Source: Ectopseudomonas chengduensis (GTDB lineage: Bacteria > Pseudomonadota > Gammaproteobacteria > Pseudomonadales > Pseudomonadaceae). From it: a stretch of DNA of 64,000 bases. This document shows, one piece after another, positions 9,005-17,616 of this stretch. Within the stretch, counting starts at the first letter, position 1. Each line of letters starts with the position of its first letter. Location: contig NZ_JACFYZ010000002.1 of assembly GCF_015712065.1 (NCBI RefSeq), forward strand, positions 310,001 to 374,000, in the 5' to 3' direction. The notes beneath the pieces were generated by a model. It saw nothing but the letters and a program-made list of their open reading frames with translations. It made no database searches and had not been told where the DNA came from. A program made the translations under genes and the position numbers.

Positions 9005-9733
9005 ATGATCAACAAAGACAACCTTACCCAGCACATCTCCCAGCAGTTCAACGCCGAGCTGGAAGAGGTGCGCAGCCACCTGCTGGCCATGGGCGGCCTG
9101 GTGGAAAAGCAGGTCAACGATGCCGTCACCGCGCTGATCGAGGCCGACTCCGGCCTGGCCCAGCAGGTGCGCGAGATCGACGACCAGATCAACCAGATGG
9201 AGCGCAACATCGATGAGGAGTGCATCCGCATTCTCGCCCGCCGCCAGCCGGCGGCCTCCGACCTGCGCCTGATCATCAGCATCTCCAAGTCGGTGATCGA
9301 CCTCGAGCGCATCGGCGACGAATCGACCAAAATCGCCAAGCGCGCCATCCTACTCAGCGAGGAAGGCGAGGCGCCCAAGGGTTACGTCGAGATCCGCCAC
9401 ATCGGCGACCAGGTGCGCAAGATGGTGCAGGACGCTCTCGACGCTTTCGCCCGTTTCGACGCCGACCTGGCCCTGGCCGTGGCCCAGCACGACAAGACCG
9501 TCGACCGCGAGTACAAGACTGCGCTGCGTGAACTGGTCACCTACATGATGGAAGATCCGCGTTCGATCTCCCGCGTGCTCAATGTGATCTGGGCGCTGCG
9601 CTCGCTGGAGCGCATCGGCGATCATGCGCGCAACATCGCCGAACTGGTGATCTACCTGGTGCGTGGTACCGATGTGCGCCATATCGGCCTGACCCGCATG
9701 CGTGAAGAGGTCGAGGGCAAGTCCAACGGCTGA
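9005..9733 (+). CDS. phoU: Phosphate signalling regulator PhoU
   Basis: 242 residues with two tandem PhoU helical bundles. Metal-cluster motifs ERIGDE (about residue 101) and ERIGDH (about 203) mark the two repeats. PhoU links Pst transport to PhoR and keeps the Pho regulon off when phosphate is plentiful. The start at 9005 follows CGGAGCGAAAC. The phoR and phoB genes, which I recall near phoU in P. aeruginosa, are not in this window. Confidence 0.96.
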   Translation: MINKDNLTQHISQQFNAELEEVRSHLLAMGGLVEKQVNDAVTALIEADSGLAQQVREIDDQINQMERNIDEECIRILARRQPAASDLRLIISISKSVIDLERIGDESTKIAKRAILLSEEGEAPKGYVEIRHIGDQVRKMVQDALDAFARFDADLALAVAQHDKTVDREYKTALRELVTYMMEDPRSISRVLNVIWALRSLERIGDHARNIAELVIYLVRGTDVRHIGLTRMREEVEGKSNG

Positions 9734-9749
9734 CGCCTGCTTCGTGCCG

Positions 9750-9773
9750 ACGGCCCGGGACTTCCCGGGCCGT
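9750..9773 (+). terminator. Terminator after phoU
   Basis: ACGGCCCGGGA and CCCGGGCCGT form a stem of 10 bp around a short loop, followed by TTCGTTT. It closes the pstCAB-phoU unit. Confidence 0.8.
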
Positions 9774-9868
9774 TTCGTTTGCGCGATTTGTTGCACGTCC
9801 GGCGTTTTCCGTTGGCCTTAGGCCACTGGCCATGACTATGCTTACCGCCATTCGTACAGGAGTGGCCG

Positions 9869-10777
9869 ATGAGCAAAGTCAGTGTGCTGGTGGTGGATGA
9901 CGCGACCTTTATCCGTGATCTGGTCAAGAAAGGGCTGCGCGATAATTTCCCCGGCGTACAGATCGAGGAAGCGATCAATGGCCGCAAGGCCCAGCAGATG
10001 TTGAGCCGTCAGGTGGTCGACCTGATCCTCTGTGACTGGGAAATGCCGGAGATGTCTGGCCTCGAGCTGCTGACCTGGTGCCGCGAGCAGGACAACCTGA
10101 AAACCACGCCTTTCATCATGGTGACCAGCCGTGGTGACAAGGAGAACGTGGTGCAGGCGATCCAGGCCGGTGTTTCCGATTACATCGGCAAACCCTTCTC
10201 CAACGAACAGCTGGTGACCAAGGTCAAAAAGGCCCTGCAACGCGCTGGCAAGCTGCAGGCGCTGATGTCCAGCGCGCCGTCGAAGATGCTGAGCACAGGT
10301 GGCTTCGCCAACGACTCGCTGGCCGCACTCACCGGTGGCAAGGCCGAGGTGGTAAAGACCAGTGCACCAACCCCGGCAGCTGCCGCCCCTGCGGCACCGA
10401 GTGTCGCACCTGCCCCGGCCGCCGCAAGCAAGTCGCCGGCCGGCCGTGGCCAGGGTCAGCTGCGTTTACCGGCGGGCAGCATGGCCTGCGTGATCAAGGC
10501 GCTGAGCCTCAAGGAGGCACTGCTGGTGGTCAAGCGCACCGAGCAGCTGCCGCAGGTGCTGGAGAGTGCAGTGCTCGACCTGGAACAGGGCGAAGCAGCG
10601 GAAACCGCGCGGCTCAATGGCTACCTGCACGCGGTGGCGGCATTCGAACCCAAACCCGACAGCGAATGGCTGCAACTGACCTTTCGCTTCGTCGACCGCG
10701 ATCCGCAGAAGCTCGACTACCTGTCGCGGCTGATCGCCCGTGGCACCGCGCAGAAGCATTTCAGCCCCGGCGCGTAG
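9869..10777 (+). CDS. Response regulator with a novel C-terminal domain (PA5364-like)
   Basis: 302 residues. A CheY-like receiver domain occupies 1-125, with the acidic pair in VVDDA, the phospho-acceptor in LILCDWEMPEMSG and the conserved Lys in IGKPFS. An Ala/Pro-rich linker (about 168-195) leads to a C-terminal domain of about 105 residues that I do not recognise; no DNA-binding helix-turn-helix is evident. P. aeruginosa carries a similar regulator (PA5364) next to phoU. No partner histidine kinase lies nearby. The start follows CAGGAGTGGCCG. Confidence 0.85.
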   Translation: MSKVSVLVVDDATFIRDLVKKGLRDNFPGVQIEEAINGRKAQQMLSRQVVDLILCDWEMPEMSGLELLTWCREQDNLKTTPFIMVTSRGDKENVVQAIQAGVSDYIGKPFSNEQLVTKVKKALQRAGKLQALMSSAPSKMLSTGGFANDSLAALTGGKAEVVKTSAPTPAAAAPAAPSVAPAPAAASKSPAGRGQGQLRLPAGSMACVIKALSLKEALLVVKRTEQLPQVLESAVLDLEQGEAAETARLNGYLHAVAAFEPKPDSEWLQLTFRFVDRDPQKLDYLSRLIARGTAQKHFSPGA

Positions 10778-11067
10778 TGTCACGACAGCGATCATCTGTA
10801 TCTGCTCCGAGGCTCTGGGTGGCGCGGGTCGCCCGGCGCTGTCCCCGCACCATCTTCTGCTACGCATTGCCTCGGCTTACGCCGTTATCTTCCTCGCTGA
10901 CACGCTGCTGGGCCTGCCAACCCGTAGCCCGGGTGCAATCCAGGGCGCCATGCCGACCAATGGCGGTGAGCCGGTTCACAGCCTGACGGTCGGTGTCTCG
11001 CGCACTCCGTGCTGCGCTGCTAGTCTTGCTAACCCGGATATCAAAAAGCCATAAGATCCGAGTCGTT

Positions 11068-11964
11068 ATGCTAGGGCGTCTGATTATTCTCTGCAGTCTG
11101 CTGGTCTTTTGCGGCCAGGCCGCTGCGCTGACCATCTACAAGTACGTCGACAAGAACGGCGTGGTGACCTATAGCGATCAGGCTGCGCCCGGCGCGCAGG
11201 TGTTCGTGTTCAACGACCGCATGGTCGAGCGCCTGGACAACCAGGTGAAGCTGGAAACCAAGAAGCACGAAGCTGGCGAGACCCTGCTGATTCGCAATGA
11301 CCTGTATGCGCCGGTGGAAATCGAACTGCGGCTGGAACAGGTACAGAACGCCATCGGCGCGCCGGACAAACCGATTCGCTGGGTGCTGCCACCGCGCAGC
11401 AATATCCGCCTGGCTACCCTCACCGCGCAGGACGCCAGCAAACCACTGCGTTACAAACCCAGGTTGCGCTACGCCCTCGGTGATCCGCGCCTGCAGCCGA
11501 GCATCCATCGTTATCCGCTGCCCTGGCGTGGCGGTCCGTTCCGTCAGACCCAGGGCGCCAACGGCACCTACAGTCATTTCACGCCCAAGGGCCGCTATGC
11601 AGTGGACATCGCCATGCCCGAGGGCACGCCCATCGTCGCCGCGCGCGGTGGTGTGGTGGTCAAGACCGAGAACCAGCAGAGCGGCCGCGGCAACAACCCG
11701 GCCGGCAACTTCGTGCGCATCCTGCATGACGACGGCACCATGGGCGTTTACCTGCACCTGATGAAGGGCTCGGTCAGCGTGCGTGAAGGCCAGCGGGTGG
11801 AAACCGGCAGCCTGTTGGCGCGCTCCGGCAACACCGGCAACAGCACCGGCCCGCACCTGCATTTCGTGGTGCAGCGCAACGTCGGTCTGGCCGTCGAGTC
11901 CATTCCCTTCAACTTCCGTCAGCCGGTCAACAGCCTGCCGAACTTCGCCGTCGGCGGCGAATAG
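11068..11964 (+). CDS. Secreted M23 peptidase with DUF4124 domain
   Basis: 298 residues. A signal peptide (about 1-23, ending AAAL) leads into a DUF4124 segment (YKYVDKNGVVTYSD), then a middle region and an M23/LytM endopeptidase domain from about 175. Zinc and catalytic motifs are visible: H-x(8)-D in HFTPKGRYAVD and HLHF near the C-terminus. It should cut peptidoglycan cross-links in the periplasm. The start at 11068 is chosen because it places the signal peptide directly at the N-terminus; the earlier ATG at 10993 adds 25 unlikely residues. Confidence 0.88.
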   Translation: MLGRLIILCSLLVFCGQAAALTIYKYVDKNGVVTYSDQAAPGAQVFVFNDRMVERLDNQVKLETKKHEAGETLLIRNDLYAPVEIELRLEQVQNAIGAPDKPIRWVLPPRSNIRLATLTAQDASKPLRYKPRLRYALGDPRLQPSIHRYPLPWRGGPFRQTQGANGTYSHFTPKGRYAVDIAMPEGTPIVAARGGVVVKTENQQSGRGNNPAGNFVRILHDDGTMGVYLHLMKGSVSVREGQRVETGSLLARSGNTGNSTGPHLHFVVQRNVGLAVESIPFNFRQPVNSLPNFAVGGE

Positions 11965-12263
11965 CTCGGCAAGGCCTGCCGGCTACGCTCCTTCTGCGGA
12001 TATCCCGCCGCAACACTGTCGCGCGCTCGCGCATTTCTGGTGTTTCCGTTGTTGCGCAGTGGCGCCGGTGCGCATGGCGCACCCTACGGGGCATGCGTGT
12101 ACCGCGAACGGGGCTGGTGCCTGAGCGCCATTGGTAGGGTGCGCCGCGCGCACCGCGTTACTGCCGATGCTGTGGTTTGCCTGCTCCCTGCAGTGTTTTC
12201 CTTAAGTCACCCCCCTGTGCTGTCGCCTTTGTAATCGGTACGTCCGCCGCCAGCGCGACGCAG
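11965..12263. other. Gene-free spacer before the lateral flagellar operon
   Basis: No credible coding region was found. The stretch holds an inverted repeat pair (12067-12154). With the adjoining 12264-12408, which carries palindromes and a sigma-54 promoter, the gap to fliD is 444 bp. Confidence 0.6.
12067..12154. repeat. Second GTAGGGTGCGC repeat pair, reversed layout
   Basis: GGTGCGCATGGCGCACCCTAC (12067-12087) and a GTAGGGTGCGC unit (12134-12154) flank 46 bp. The units are the same as at 8924-8982, but their order is swapped. Confidence 0.75.
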
Positions 12264-12330
12264 GCGGAAGTTGGCCTTCCGCTCGTCGTTCAGCAGTGTG
12301 CAAGCGGAAAGGATCTTTCACCTGGCGGAA
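12264..12330. promoter_or_regulatory. Palindromic sites upstream of fliD (candidate activator binding)
   Basis: A perfect palindrome GCGGAAG-N5-CTTCCGC lies at 12264-12282. A degenerate copy GCGGAAA-N5-TTTCACC lies at 12304-12322 and a half-site GCGGAA at 12325-12330. The first centre is about 94 bp before the -24 element. The same palindrome type with the same 5-bp spacer lies before flgB, which argues for a shared enhancer-binding protein. Confidence 0.7.
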
Positions 12331-12364
12331 CGCCTAGAGCCCTCTAAATCAAGGGTTTCAGCTG

Positions 12365-12380
12365 TTGGCACCGCTATTGC
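12365..12380 (+). promoter_or_regulatory. Sigma-54 promoter of the fliD-motB operon
   Basis: TTGGCACCGCTATTGC: GG (12367-12368) and GC (12379-12380) have the required 10-bp gap, and TGGCAC and TTGC are intact. It lies 28 bp before the fliD ATG. Confidence 0.82.
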
Positions 12381-12408
12381 TATCTCACAGGAAAACGGGT
12401 GTCCGACT

Positions 12409-13704
12409 ATGGCTATCGATTCAGATTACGTGCAAAGCATGGCGACCCAACTGGCCCAATACGAAATTCAGGGCCAGTTGGCCAAGGCCAACCGCAACCA
12501 GGCCGCATACAAGGCGCAGCTCAGTGCCCTGACCAGCCTGGATACCGCACTGAAGGCTTTCAAGACTGCCGCTAGCGGTCTCAAGCTGGCCGGCAGCAGC
12601 ATGTTGGTCAACAGTGCGAGCTTCAGCCAGGAAGGTTATGCCAGCGCTACAGTGGGCTCCAAGGCCGTGGCCGGCAGTTACGACTTTTTCGTTCAGCAAT
12701 TGGCCAGCAAGAGCCAGGTTGCCCTGCAAGGGCTGCAGGACGGCGACCTCGGTAGTGGCAGCCTGACCATCGGCCAGGGCGGCGACGCGTTCAATGTCGA
12801 CCTCGGCGCCATCGCCACGCTCGATGAGCTGGCCGCAGCGATCAACGGCGCGAGCGACAACAATGGCGTCAAGGCGACCCTGGTACGCAGCAATGGCCAG
12901 GTCAACCTGGTGCTGACCAGTGAGAAAACCGGCGCCGACCAGGCCATCAGCCTGAGCGCCAGTGGCAATGCCGCGGTTGAAGGTGCGGTGGCCAGCAGGC
13001 AGGAGCTGTCCGTGGCCAAGGACGCCATCGTGCGCCTGGGTGGCGAGACCGGTATCGAACTGACCAGCACCAGCAACACCTTCGACAACATCATCGACGG
13101 CGTCAGCCTGACCTTCAACAAGGCGCACAAGAGCGGTGACGCGCCGCTGACCATGGAAGTCGGCCAGGACCAGAAAGCCACCAAGGAGAAGGCACAAACC
13201 TTCGTCAGCGCCTTCAATGCGCTGATGACCAGTTTCGACTCGCTCACCTCCAGCGGTAGCGAGAGTGGTGGTCGCGGGCCTCTGGCTGGCGATGCCAGCG
13301 TGCGCGCCATCGAGACCATGCTCAACCAGTTGGTGCGCACCTCGTTCGGCGGTGTGAGCCTCAACGAGTTCGGCATCGTCGCCGACCGCAACGGCAAGCT
13401 GACCATCGACAACGCCCGCTTCGAGAAGGCCGTGGCAGCCAACCCGGAAGGCTTCGAGAAGCTGTTCACCGACAAGGGCAACCTGCTCGACACCCTGGAC
13501 AAGAACCTGGCGGTCTACACCAGCAGCGCCGGCGGCCTGCTGACCAATCGCAAGGACACCCTCAACACCCAGCTGCGCCGTGTCGATCAGCAGTTCGACA
13601 ACATCCAGAAGCAGTACGACTCCTACTACAGCCGCTATCTCCGCCAGTACACCGGTCTCATGCAGACCATGGCGGCGATGGAGCAGACCTACGGAATGTT
13701 CTGA
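12409..13704 (+). CDS. fliD: Lateral flagellar filament cap FliD (LafB-type)
   Basis: 431 residues, shorter than many polar FliD proteins. The N-terminal FliD domain starts with SDYVQSMATQLAQYE, and the C-terminal domain carries the coiled-coil end (QQFDNIQKQYDSYYSRYLRQY) typical of the cap protein. It caps the growing filament and folds flagellin. It is the first gene of an eight-gene operon in the exact order of Vibrio lafBCDEFSTU. The start at 12409 is used because the upstream in-frame ATG (12271) would put the sigma-54 promoter and the palindromes inside the gene. No strong Shine-Dalgarno sequence is seen. Confidence 0.9.
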   Translation: MAIDSDYVQSMATQLAQYEIQGQLAKANRNQAAYKAQLSALTSLDTALKAFKTAASGLKLAGSSMLVNSASFSQEGYASATVGSKAVAGSYDFFVQQLASKSQVALQGLQDGDLGSGSLTIGQGGDAFNVDLGAIATLDELAAAINGASDNNGVKATLVRSNGQVNLVLTSEKTGADQAISLSASGNAAVEGAVASRQELSVAKDAIVRLGGETGIELTSTSNTFDNIIDGVSLTFNKAHKSGDAPLTMEVGQDQKATKEKAQTFVSAFNALMTSFDSLTSSGSESGGRGPLAGDASVRAIETMLNQLVRTSFGGVSLNEFGIVADRNGKLTIDNARFEKAVAANPEGFEKLFTDKGNLLDTLDKNLAVYTSSAGGLLTNRKDTLNTQLRRVDQQFDNIQKQYDSYYSRYLRQYTGLMQTMAAMEQTYGMF

Positions 13705-14102
13705 TGAGTGCCTACAACCTCAACGAAAGTTACGACAGCTATCGCACCGTGGACCTCGAGGCGCGCGCTGCTGCGGCCTCGCCCTACGAGCTGGTGCTGG
13801 TGCTGTTCGACGGCCTGCTCGACGAGCTGGCGCGTGCCCGTGGTCATATCGAGGCCAAGCGATACCAGCAGAAGGGCCAGTCCCTGGAGAAATGCCTGAA
13901 CATCCTCGGCGGTCTCAATGGTGCCCTTGATTACGAGAACGGCGGCGAGTTGGTGCAGGGTCTGGCGCGGCTCTACGACTACTGCATCTATCGCCTCTCC
14001 GATGTCAGCGTGAGCCTGTCGCTGGAGGGGTTGGACGAAGTGGTCGGCCTGCTCGGTGTGCTGCGCGAAGGCTGGGAAGGCGTGAATGCAACGCGCAAGT
14101 GA
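13704..14102 (+). CDS. fliS: Flagellin export chaperone FliS (LafC-type)
   Basis: 132 residues, helical, with the FliS core (SPYELVLVLFDGLLDELARARGHI). It binds the C-terminus of flagellin in the cytoplasm and prevents early assembly. The start overlaps the fliD stop by one base (TGATG), and its own stop overlaps fliT, so translation is likely coupled. Confidence 0.92.
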   Translation: MSAYNLNESYDSYRTVDLEARAAAASPYELVLVLFDGLLDELARARGHIEAKRYQQKGQSLEKCLNILGGLNGALDYENGGELVQGLARLYDYCIYRLSDVSVSLSLEGLDEVVGLLGVLREGWEGVNATRK

Positions 14103-14403
14103 ACTGCGCGCCCTGCAGCACCTGCATGGCCAGTTGGCCGAGGCGCTGGAGCAGGGCGACTGGACGCGCATCGGCGAGATCGATGCGCTGATCCGCTCGT
14201 GCCTGCAGCTGCTGGCCGGGCTACCGACGCTGAGCGACGAAGTGCGCGAGGCCAAGCGGCATCTGCAGCAGTTGCACGGACAGGCGCGCATCGCCTGCGC
14301 GCAAGAGTGTGAGCGGGTGCGTCGGCTACTGCTGACGCACCTGGAATACGCCGAAGGGCGCAGCGCTTACATGCGCGTCGATCTGTATCAGGGTGGGAGA
14401 TAA
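14086..14403 (+). CDS. fliT: FliT-like flagellar chaperone (LafD-type)
   Basis: 105 residues, all-helical and rich in Leu, Gln and Arg, with no membrane segment. Called from size, helical make-up and position after fliS and before fliK, as in lateral flagellar operons; primary sequence alone is weak. FliT proteins escort the cap protein FliD. The start overlaps the fliS end by 17 bp. Confidence 0.7.
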   Translation: MQRASELRALQHLHGQLAEALEQGDWTRIGEIDALIRSCLQLLAGLPTLSDEVREAKRHLQQLHGQARIACAQECERVRRLLLTHLEYAEGRSAYMRVDLYQGGR

Positions 14404-14406
14404 AAG

Positions 14407-15492
14407 GTGCTGCAAGCGATCAATGCCAATGCTCAGGTGAACCTGACGGACTCCGCGGTGCAAACTTTGCCGGCCGGCTTTTCCCAGGCTCTGGGCACTG
14501 GCGGTGAGACTGCGTCGTTCGATCTGCAACTGGCCGTACAGGGCTTCATCGCCGCCGAGCCAGGGGTACCGCTGAGTGAAGAGGCCGCTGCCGTGAAGGT
14601 CACCCTCAGCGAAGCGGATGCCGAGCAGTGGCTGGCCAGCATGCTGGACCAGCAGGCGGTGCATATCGAGGCGCGTGAAACTCCTGAGCAGGTGCTGCAT
14701 GAACCGCTGCATCAGGACGGCTCGGAGCAAGTCGAGCAGGCTGCCGCGTTGCCTGCCGAGCTCCTCGGCCAGCCGCAGCCGCAGCTACAGCCGCGTGAGC
14801 AGTTGCCAGCTCAGCCGTCGCACAGCGCCAGTGCTCCAGCGCTCAGCCAGCAACCGTTGTCACCCCAGGTAGCGGCGCCCATACCGCAGATGGCAGCCGA
14901 GATCGCGATACAGACTGCGGCGCCGGCCATGGCGACCGAGGTCATCGAGACGAGCGATCTCGAACGCCTGCCGAGCATCAGCACGGACGCAGATAAAACC
15001 ATTCCCGGCAGCGCAACATCCTCCGCCGCAACTGCTACGCCGCTGACGGCCGAGCGTCCGCTCAAGCTGCATGCACCACAGACGCAGTGGGGCGAGCAAA
15101 TGCTGGCCAGCCTGCGTGAGCATGTGGAGCTGCAGATCAACCAGCGCATACAGAACGCCACCATCCGCCTCGACCCGCCGGAGCTGGGCAGCCTGGAAAT
15201 TTTCCTCAGTCATGAGTCCGGCCGCCTCAGCGTGCAGCTCTCGGCCGCCAACGCCGATGTCGCCCGCCTGTTGCAGCAGACCAGCGAGCGCCTACGTCAG
15301 GAGCTGGTCGGGCAGAACTTCGTGCAGGTCAACGTGCAGGTCTCCGCTGATGCTCAGGGCGGTCGTCAGCAGCAACAGGCGCAGGCCCAGCGCTGGGGCG
15401 CCGAGGATGAGGTGGCCGCTGCCGTCGCGCTACCCGCCGGTGGCGAGCGCAATGGCGCGCAATCGACCAGCGATGTGCTGGTCACCGTTTAA
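14407..15492 (+). CDS. fliK: Hook-length control protein FliK (LafE-type)
   Basis: 361 residues. The middle is low in complexity, rich in Gln, Pro and Ala (about 95-200), and acts as the ruler in this family. The C-terminal Flg_hook domain (about 220-315) contains the conserved RLDPPELGSLEI segment. FliK is exported, measures hook length and switches export from hook to filament proteins. It uses a GTG start four bases after fliT, behind GGGAG. Confidence 0.88.
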   Translation: MLQAINANAQVNLTDSAVQTLPAGFSQALGTGGETASFDLQLAVQGFIAAEPGVPLSEEAAAVKVTLSEADAEQWLASMLDQQAVHIEARETPEQVLHEPLHQDGSEQVEQAAALPAELLGQPQPQLQPREQLPAQPSHSASAPALSQQPLSPQVAAPIPQMAAEIAIQTAAPAMATEVIETSDLERLPSISTDADKTIPGSATSSAATATPLTAERPLKLHAPQTQWGEQMLASLREHVELQINQRIQNATIRLDPPELGSLEIFLSHESGRLSVQLSAANADVARLLQQTSERLRQELVGQNFVQVNVQVSADAQGGRQQQQAQAQRWGAEDEVAAAVALPAGGERNGAQSTSDVLVTV

Positions 15493-15519
15493 TTTCCCGT
15501 TAGTGAATCGAGAGTAGTC

Positions 15520-15996
15520 ATGACAATGCCGCGCGTCCTCCTGCTGCTGGTTATCTTCAACACCCTGGTGGTGGTTGGCGGCACCATCTTCAATTACGCC
15601 ACGCTCAAGTCCATGCAGACCGGCCAGGCCGTGCTCGGCATTTCTGCTGGCAATGCCGGCAGCGAAGTGGAGGAAGCCAACAGCGAATACCGCTTCTTCC
15701 CCATCGAGAAAGTCATCGTCAGCCTCAAGGGCGAGCACCGCGAGCACTACTTCGTACTCGACCTGGTGCTGCAGGCCGACCTCGAAACCGATCCGAAGAA
15801 GCTCGAGCAGATCGACCCGATGGTGCGCAATTCGGTGGTCGCCCACCTGTCTGCCATGACCTTCGAGAAGCTGCGTGGCATGCCCATTCCAGAGCTGCAG
15901 GGCACGCTGGAAAGCGCGCTGTTCGATGACTTCGCCAGCAAGAAGCTGGCGATGCCGTTCGCCAATGTGCTGGTCAGCAAACTGATCGTCCAGTAG
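15520..15996 (+). CDS. fliL: Flagellar basal-body protein FliL (LafF-type)
   Basis: 158 residues with one N-terminal membrane helix (about 4-26) and a periplasmic FliL domain (RFFPIEKVIVSLKG onward). FliL proteins sit around the stator and support torque. The order fliK-fliL-fliA-motA-motB matches lafEFSTU. Confidence 0.86.
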   Translation: MTMPRVLLLLVIFNTLVVVGGTIFNYATLKSMQTGQAVLGISAGNAGSEVEEANSEYRFFPIEKVIVSLKGEHREHYFVLDLVLQADLETDPKKLEQIDPMVRNSVVAHLSAMTFEKLRGMPIPELQGTLESALFDDFASKKLAMPFANVLVSKLIVQ

Positions 15997-16007
15997 GTAC
16001 CTTTGCC

Positions 16008-16742
16008 ATGAACGCCAACTGCGCCATTGACTATCGCTACGCCGCCGAACAGGGCGGGGCTGCGCTGTTCGCCCCGGGGGCCGAGCAGAAGTGGCTGTTG
16101 CAGTACCTGCCGCTGGTCAAGCGCATCGTCAGTCAGCTGGCGTTGCAGGCCAACCAGGTACTCGACCGCGAAGACATGGAGCAGATTGGTCTGATGGGCT
16201 TGCTCGAATGCCTGCGCCGCTATGGCACACCGGACGAGCAGTTCGGTCGCTTCGCCGCGCTGCGCATCCGTGGCGCGATTCTCGATGAACTGCGCCGCCA
16301 GGACTGGCGGCCGCGTCAGGTGCGCCAGCAGACCCACAAGATCCGCGACGCCATCCGCCAGTTGGCGCGGCAACTGGGTCGTGTGCCGCAAGAGGAAGAG
16401 ATCCTCCAGGCGACCGGAATCAGTGCCAAGGATTATCAGGAGTTTCTCCAGGCCGATGCCTGCGAAGCGATCGAAAGCCTCGATGAGTTGCTGCAGAACG
16501 GCCACGAGGGCTTCGCCTGTGGCAGCAGTGCGGTCGAGGACCGCGTGCTCAAGGAGCGCCTGCTGACCCAGGCGCTGAGCCAGCTCAGCGAGCGCGAACG
16601 ACTGGTGCTGACCCTTTACTACCAACATGAGCTGAGCCTCAAGGAAATCGCCCTGGTGCTGGAGCTGAGCGACGCGCGCGTCTGCCAGTTGAGCAAGCAG
16701 GCGATCGCCAAGGCCAGTCGCTACCTGAACGAGAGAGGCTAG
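16008..16742 (+). CDS. fliA: Sigma-28 flagellar sigma factor FliA (LafS-type)
   Basis: 244 residues. Region 2 is seen in LDREDMEQIGLMGLLECL, region 3 in the middle (GRVPQEEEILQATGIS) and region 4 with its helix-turn-helix in LKEIALVLELSDARVCQL. It should direct late lateral genes such as flagellin. A second, polar FliA is expected elsewhere in the genome. No FlgM anti-sigma gene is in the window. Confidence 0.93.
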   Translation: MNANCAIDYRYAAEQGGAALFAPGAEQKWLLQYLPLVKRIVSQLALQANQVLDREDMEQIGLMGLLECLRRYGTPDEQFGRFAALRIRGAILDELRRQDWRPRQVRQQTHKIRDAIRQLARQLGRVPQEEEILQATGISAKDYQEFLQADACEAIESLDELLQNGHEGFACGSSAVEDRVLKERLLTQALSQLSERERLVLTLYYQHELSLKEIALVLELSDARVCQLSKQAIAKASRYLNERG

Positions 16743-16743
16743 G

Positions 16744-17616
16744 GTGCAGAAGTTATTAGGTGCATTGATCATCGTCGCCTGCGTGCTCGGTGGCTACGTC
16801 ATGGCCCATGGCGAGCTGGCCATGCTCTGGCAGCCGGCCGAGGTGATCATCATCGTCGGGGCGGGCTTTGGGGCTCTGGTGGTGGCCAATCCCAAGGACG
16901 TGCTGATCGAGATGCTGCATCAGATCAAAGGCGTGTTCGTCTACAAGAAGCGTGGCGAGGAATTTCAGCGCCAGTTGCTGATGTTGCTCTATGAGCTGCT
17001 GGAGATGGTCGATGTCGGCGGCCTCAAGGTGCTCGATGCGCATATCGAGGAGCCCGAGCAGAGCGAGCTGTTCGCCAAGTACCCGCTGATCCGTCAGGAG
17101 AAGAACCTGATGGCCTTTATCGCCGACAACTTCCGCCTGATGGCCATGGGCAAGATCAGCGCCCATGAACTCGAAGGCTTCCTCGAGCAGGAGCTGGAGG
17201 CGATGGAGCATGTGCTGATGCAGCCGTCGCGCTCGCTGCACAAGATCGGCGAAGCCATGCCGGGCTTCGGCATCCTCGCGGCGATCCTCGGCATCGTCAT
17301 CACCATGGGCAACATCGGTGGTTCGGTGGCCGAGATCGGCGCCCACGTCGCCGCCGCGCTGGTGGGCACTTTCCTCGGTATCTTCATGTGCTACTGCGTG
17401 ATGGATCCGCTGTCCAGCGCCATGGGCCAGTGCATCAAGACCGAGATGTCGGCGCTCGAGTGCGTGCGCACCACCCTGGTCGCCCACGTTGCCGGCAAGC
17501 CCACCCTGCTGGCGGTGGACGCCGGGCGCAAGCTGATCGAGCAGGACGTCAAACCGGCGTTCAAGCAGCTGGAGATCTGGGTCAACCGTTACGAAGATGA
17601 AAGGGACGCGGCATGA
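16744..17616 (+). CDS. motA: Flagellar stator protein MotA (LafT-type)
   Basis: 290 residues with the MotA layout: two N-terminal membrane helices (about 3-22 and 30-50), a long cytoplasmic loop, then two more helices (about 170-190 and 200-220, GFGILAAILGIVITMG). With MotB it forms the ion channel that turns the motor. It has a GTG start directly after fliA and overlaps motB by 4 bases. Confidence 0.94.
   Translation: MQKLLGALIIVACVLGGYVMAHGELAMLWQPAEVIIIVGAGFGALVVANPKDVLIEMLHQIKGVFVYKKRGEEFQRQLLMLLYELLEMVDVGGLKVLDAHIEEPEQSELFAKYPLIRQEKNLMAFIADNFRLMAMGKISAHELEGFLEQELEAMEHVLMQPSRSLHKIGEAMPGFGILAAILGIVITMGNIGGSVAEIGAHVAAALVGTFLGIFMCYCVMDPLSSAMGQCIKTEMSALECVRTTLVAHVAGKPTLLAVDAGRKLIEQDVKPAFKQLEIWVNRYEDERDAA

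Noticed and set aside
5618..9079. Very long open frame (1153 codons) on the minus strand
   Set aside because: It lies fully antisense to pstC, pstA and pstB, which have clear family motifs. The protein is rich in His, Gln and Gly with no domain, as expected from the complement of GC-rich coding DNA.
10778..11067. Possible small gene between the response regulator and M23 peptidase
   Set aside because: Short frames exist, but none has a good ribosome site, motif or conserved look; only repeat-like fragments (GTAGCCCGGGTGCAATCC) are seen.
12271..12408. Upstream extension of fliD to the ATG at 12271
   Set aside because: It would place the palindromes and the sigma-54 promoter inside the coding region and adds residues foreign to FliD proteins.
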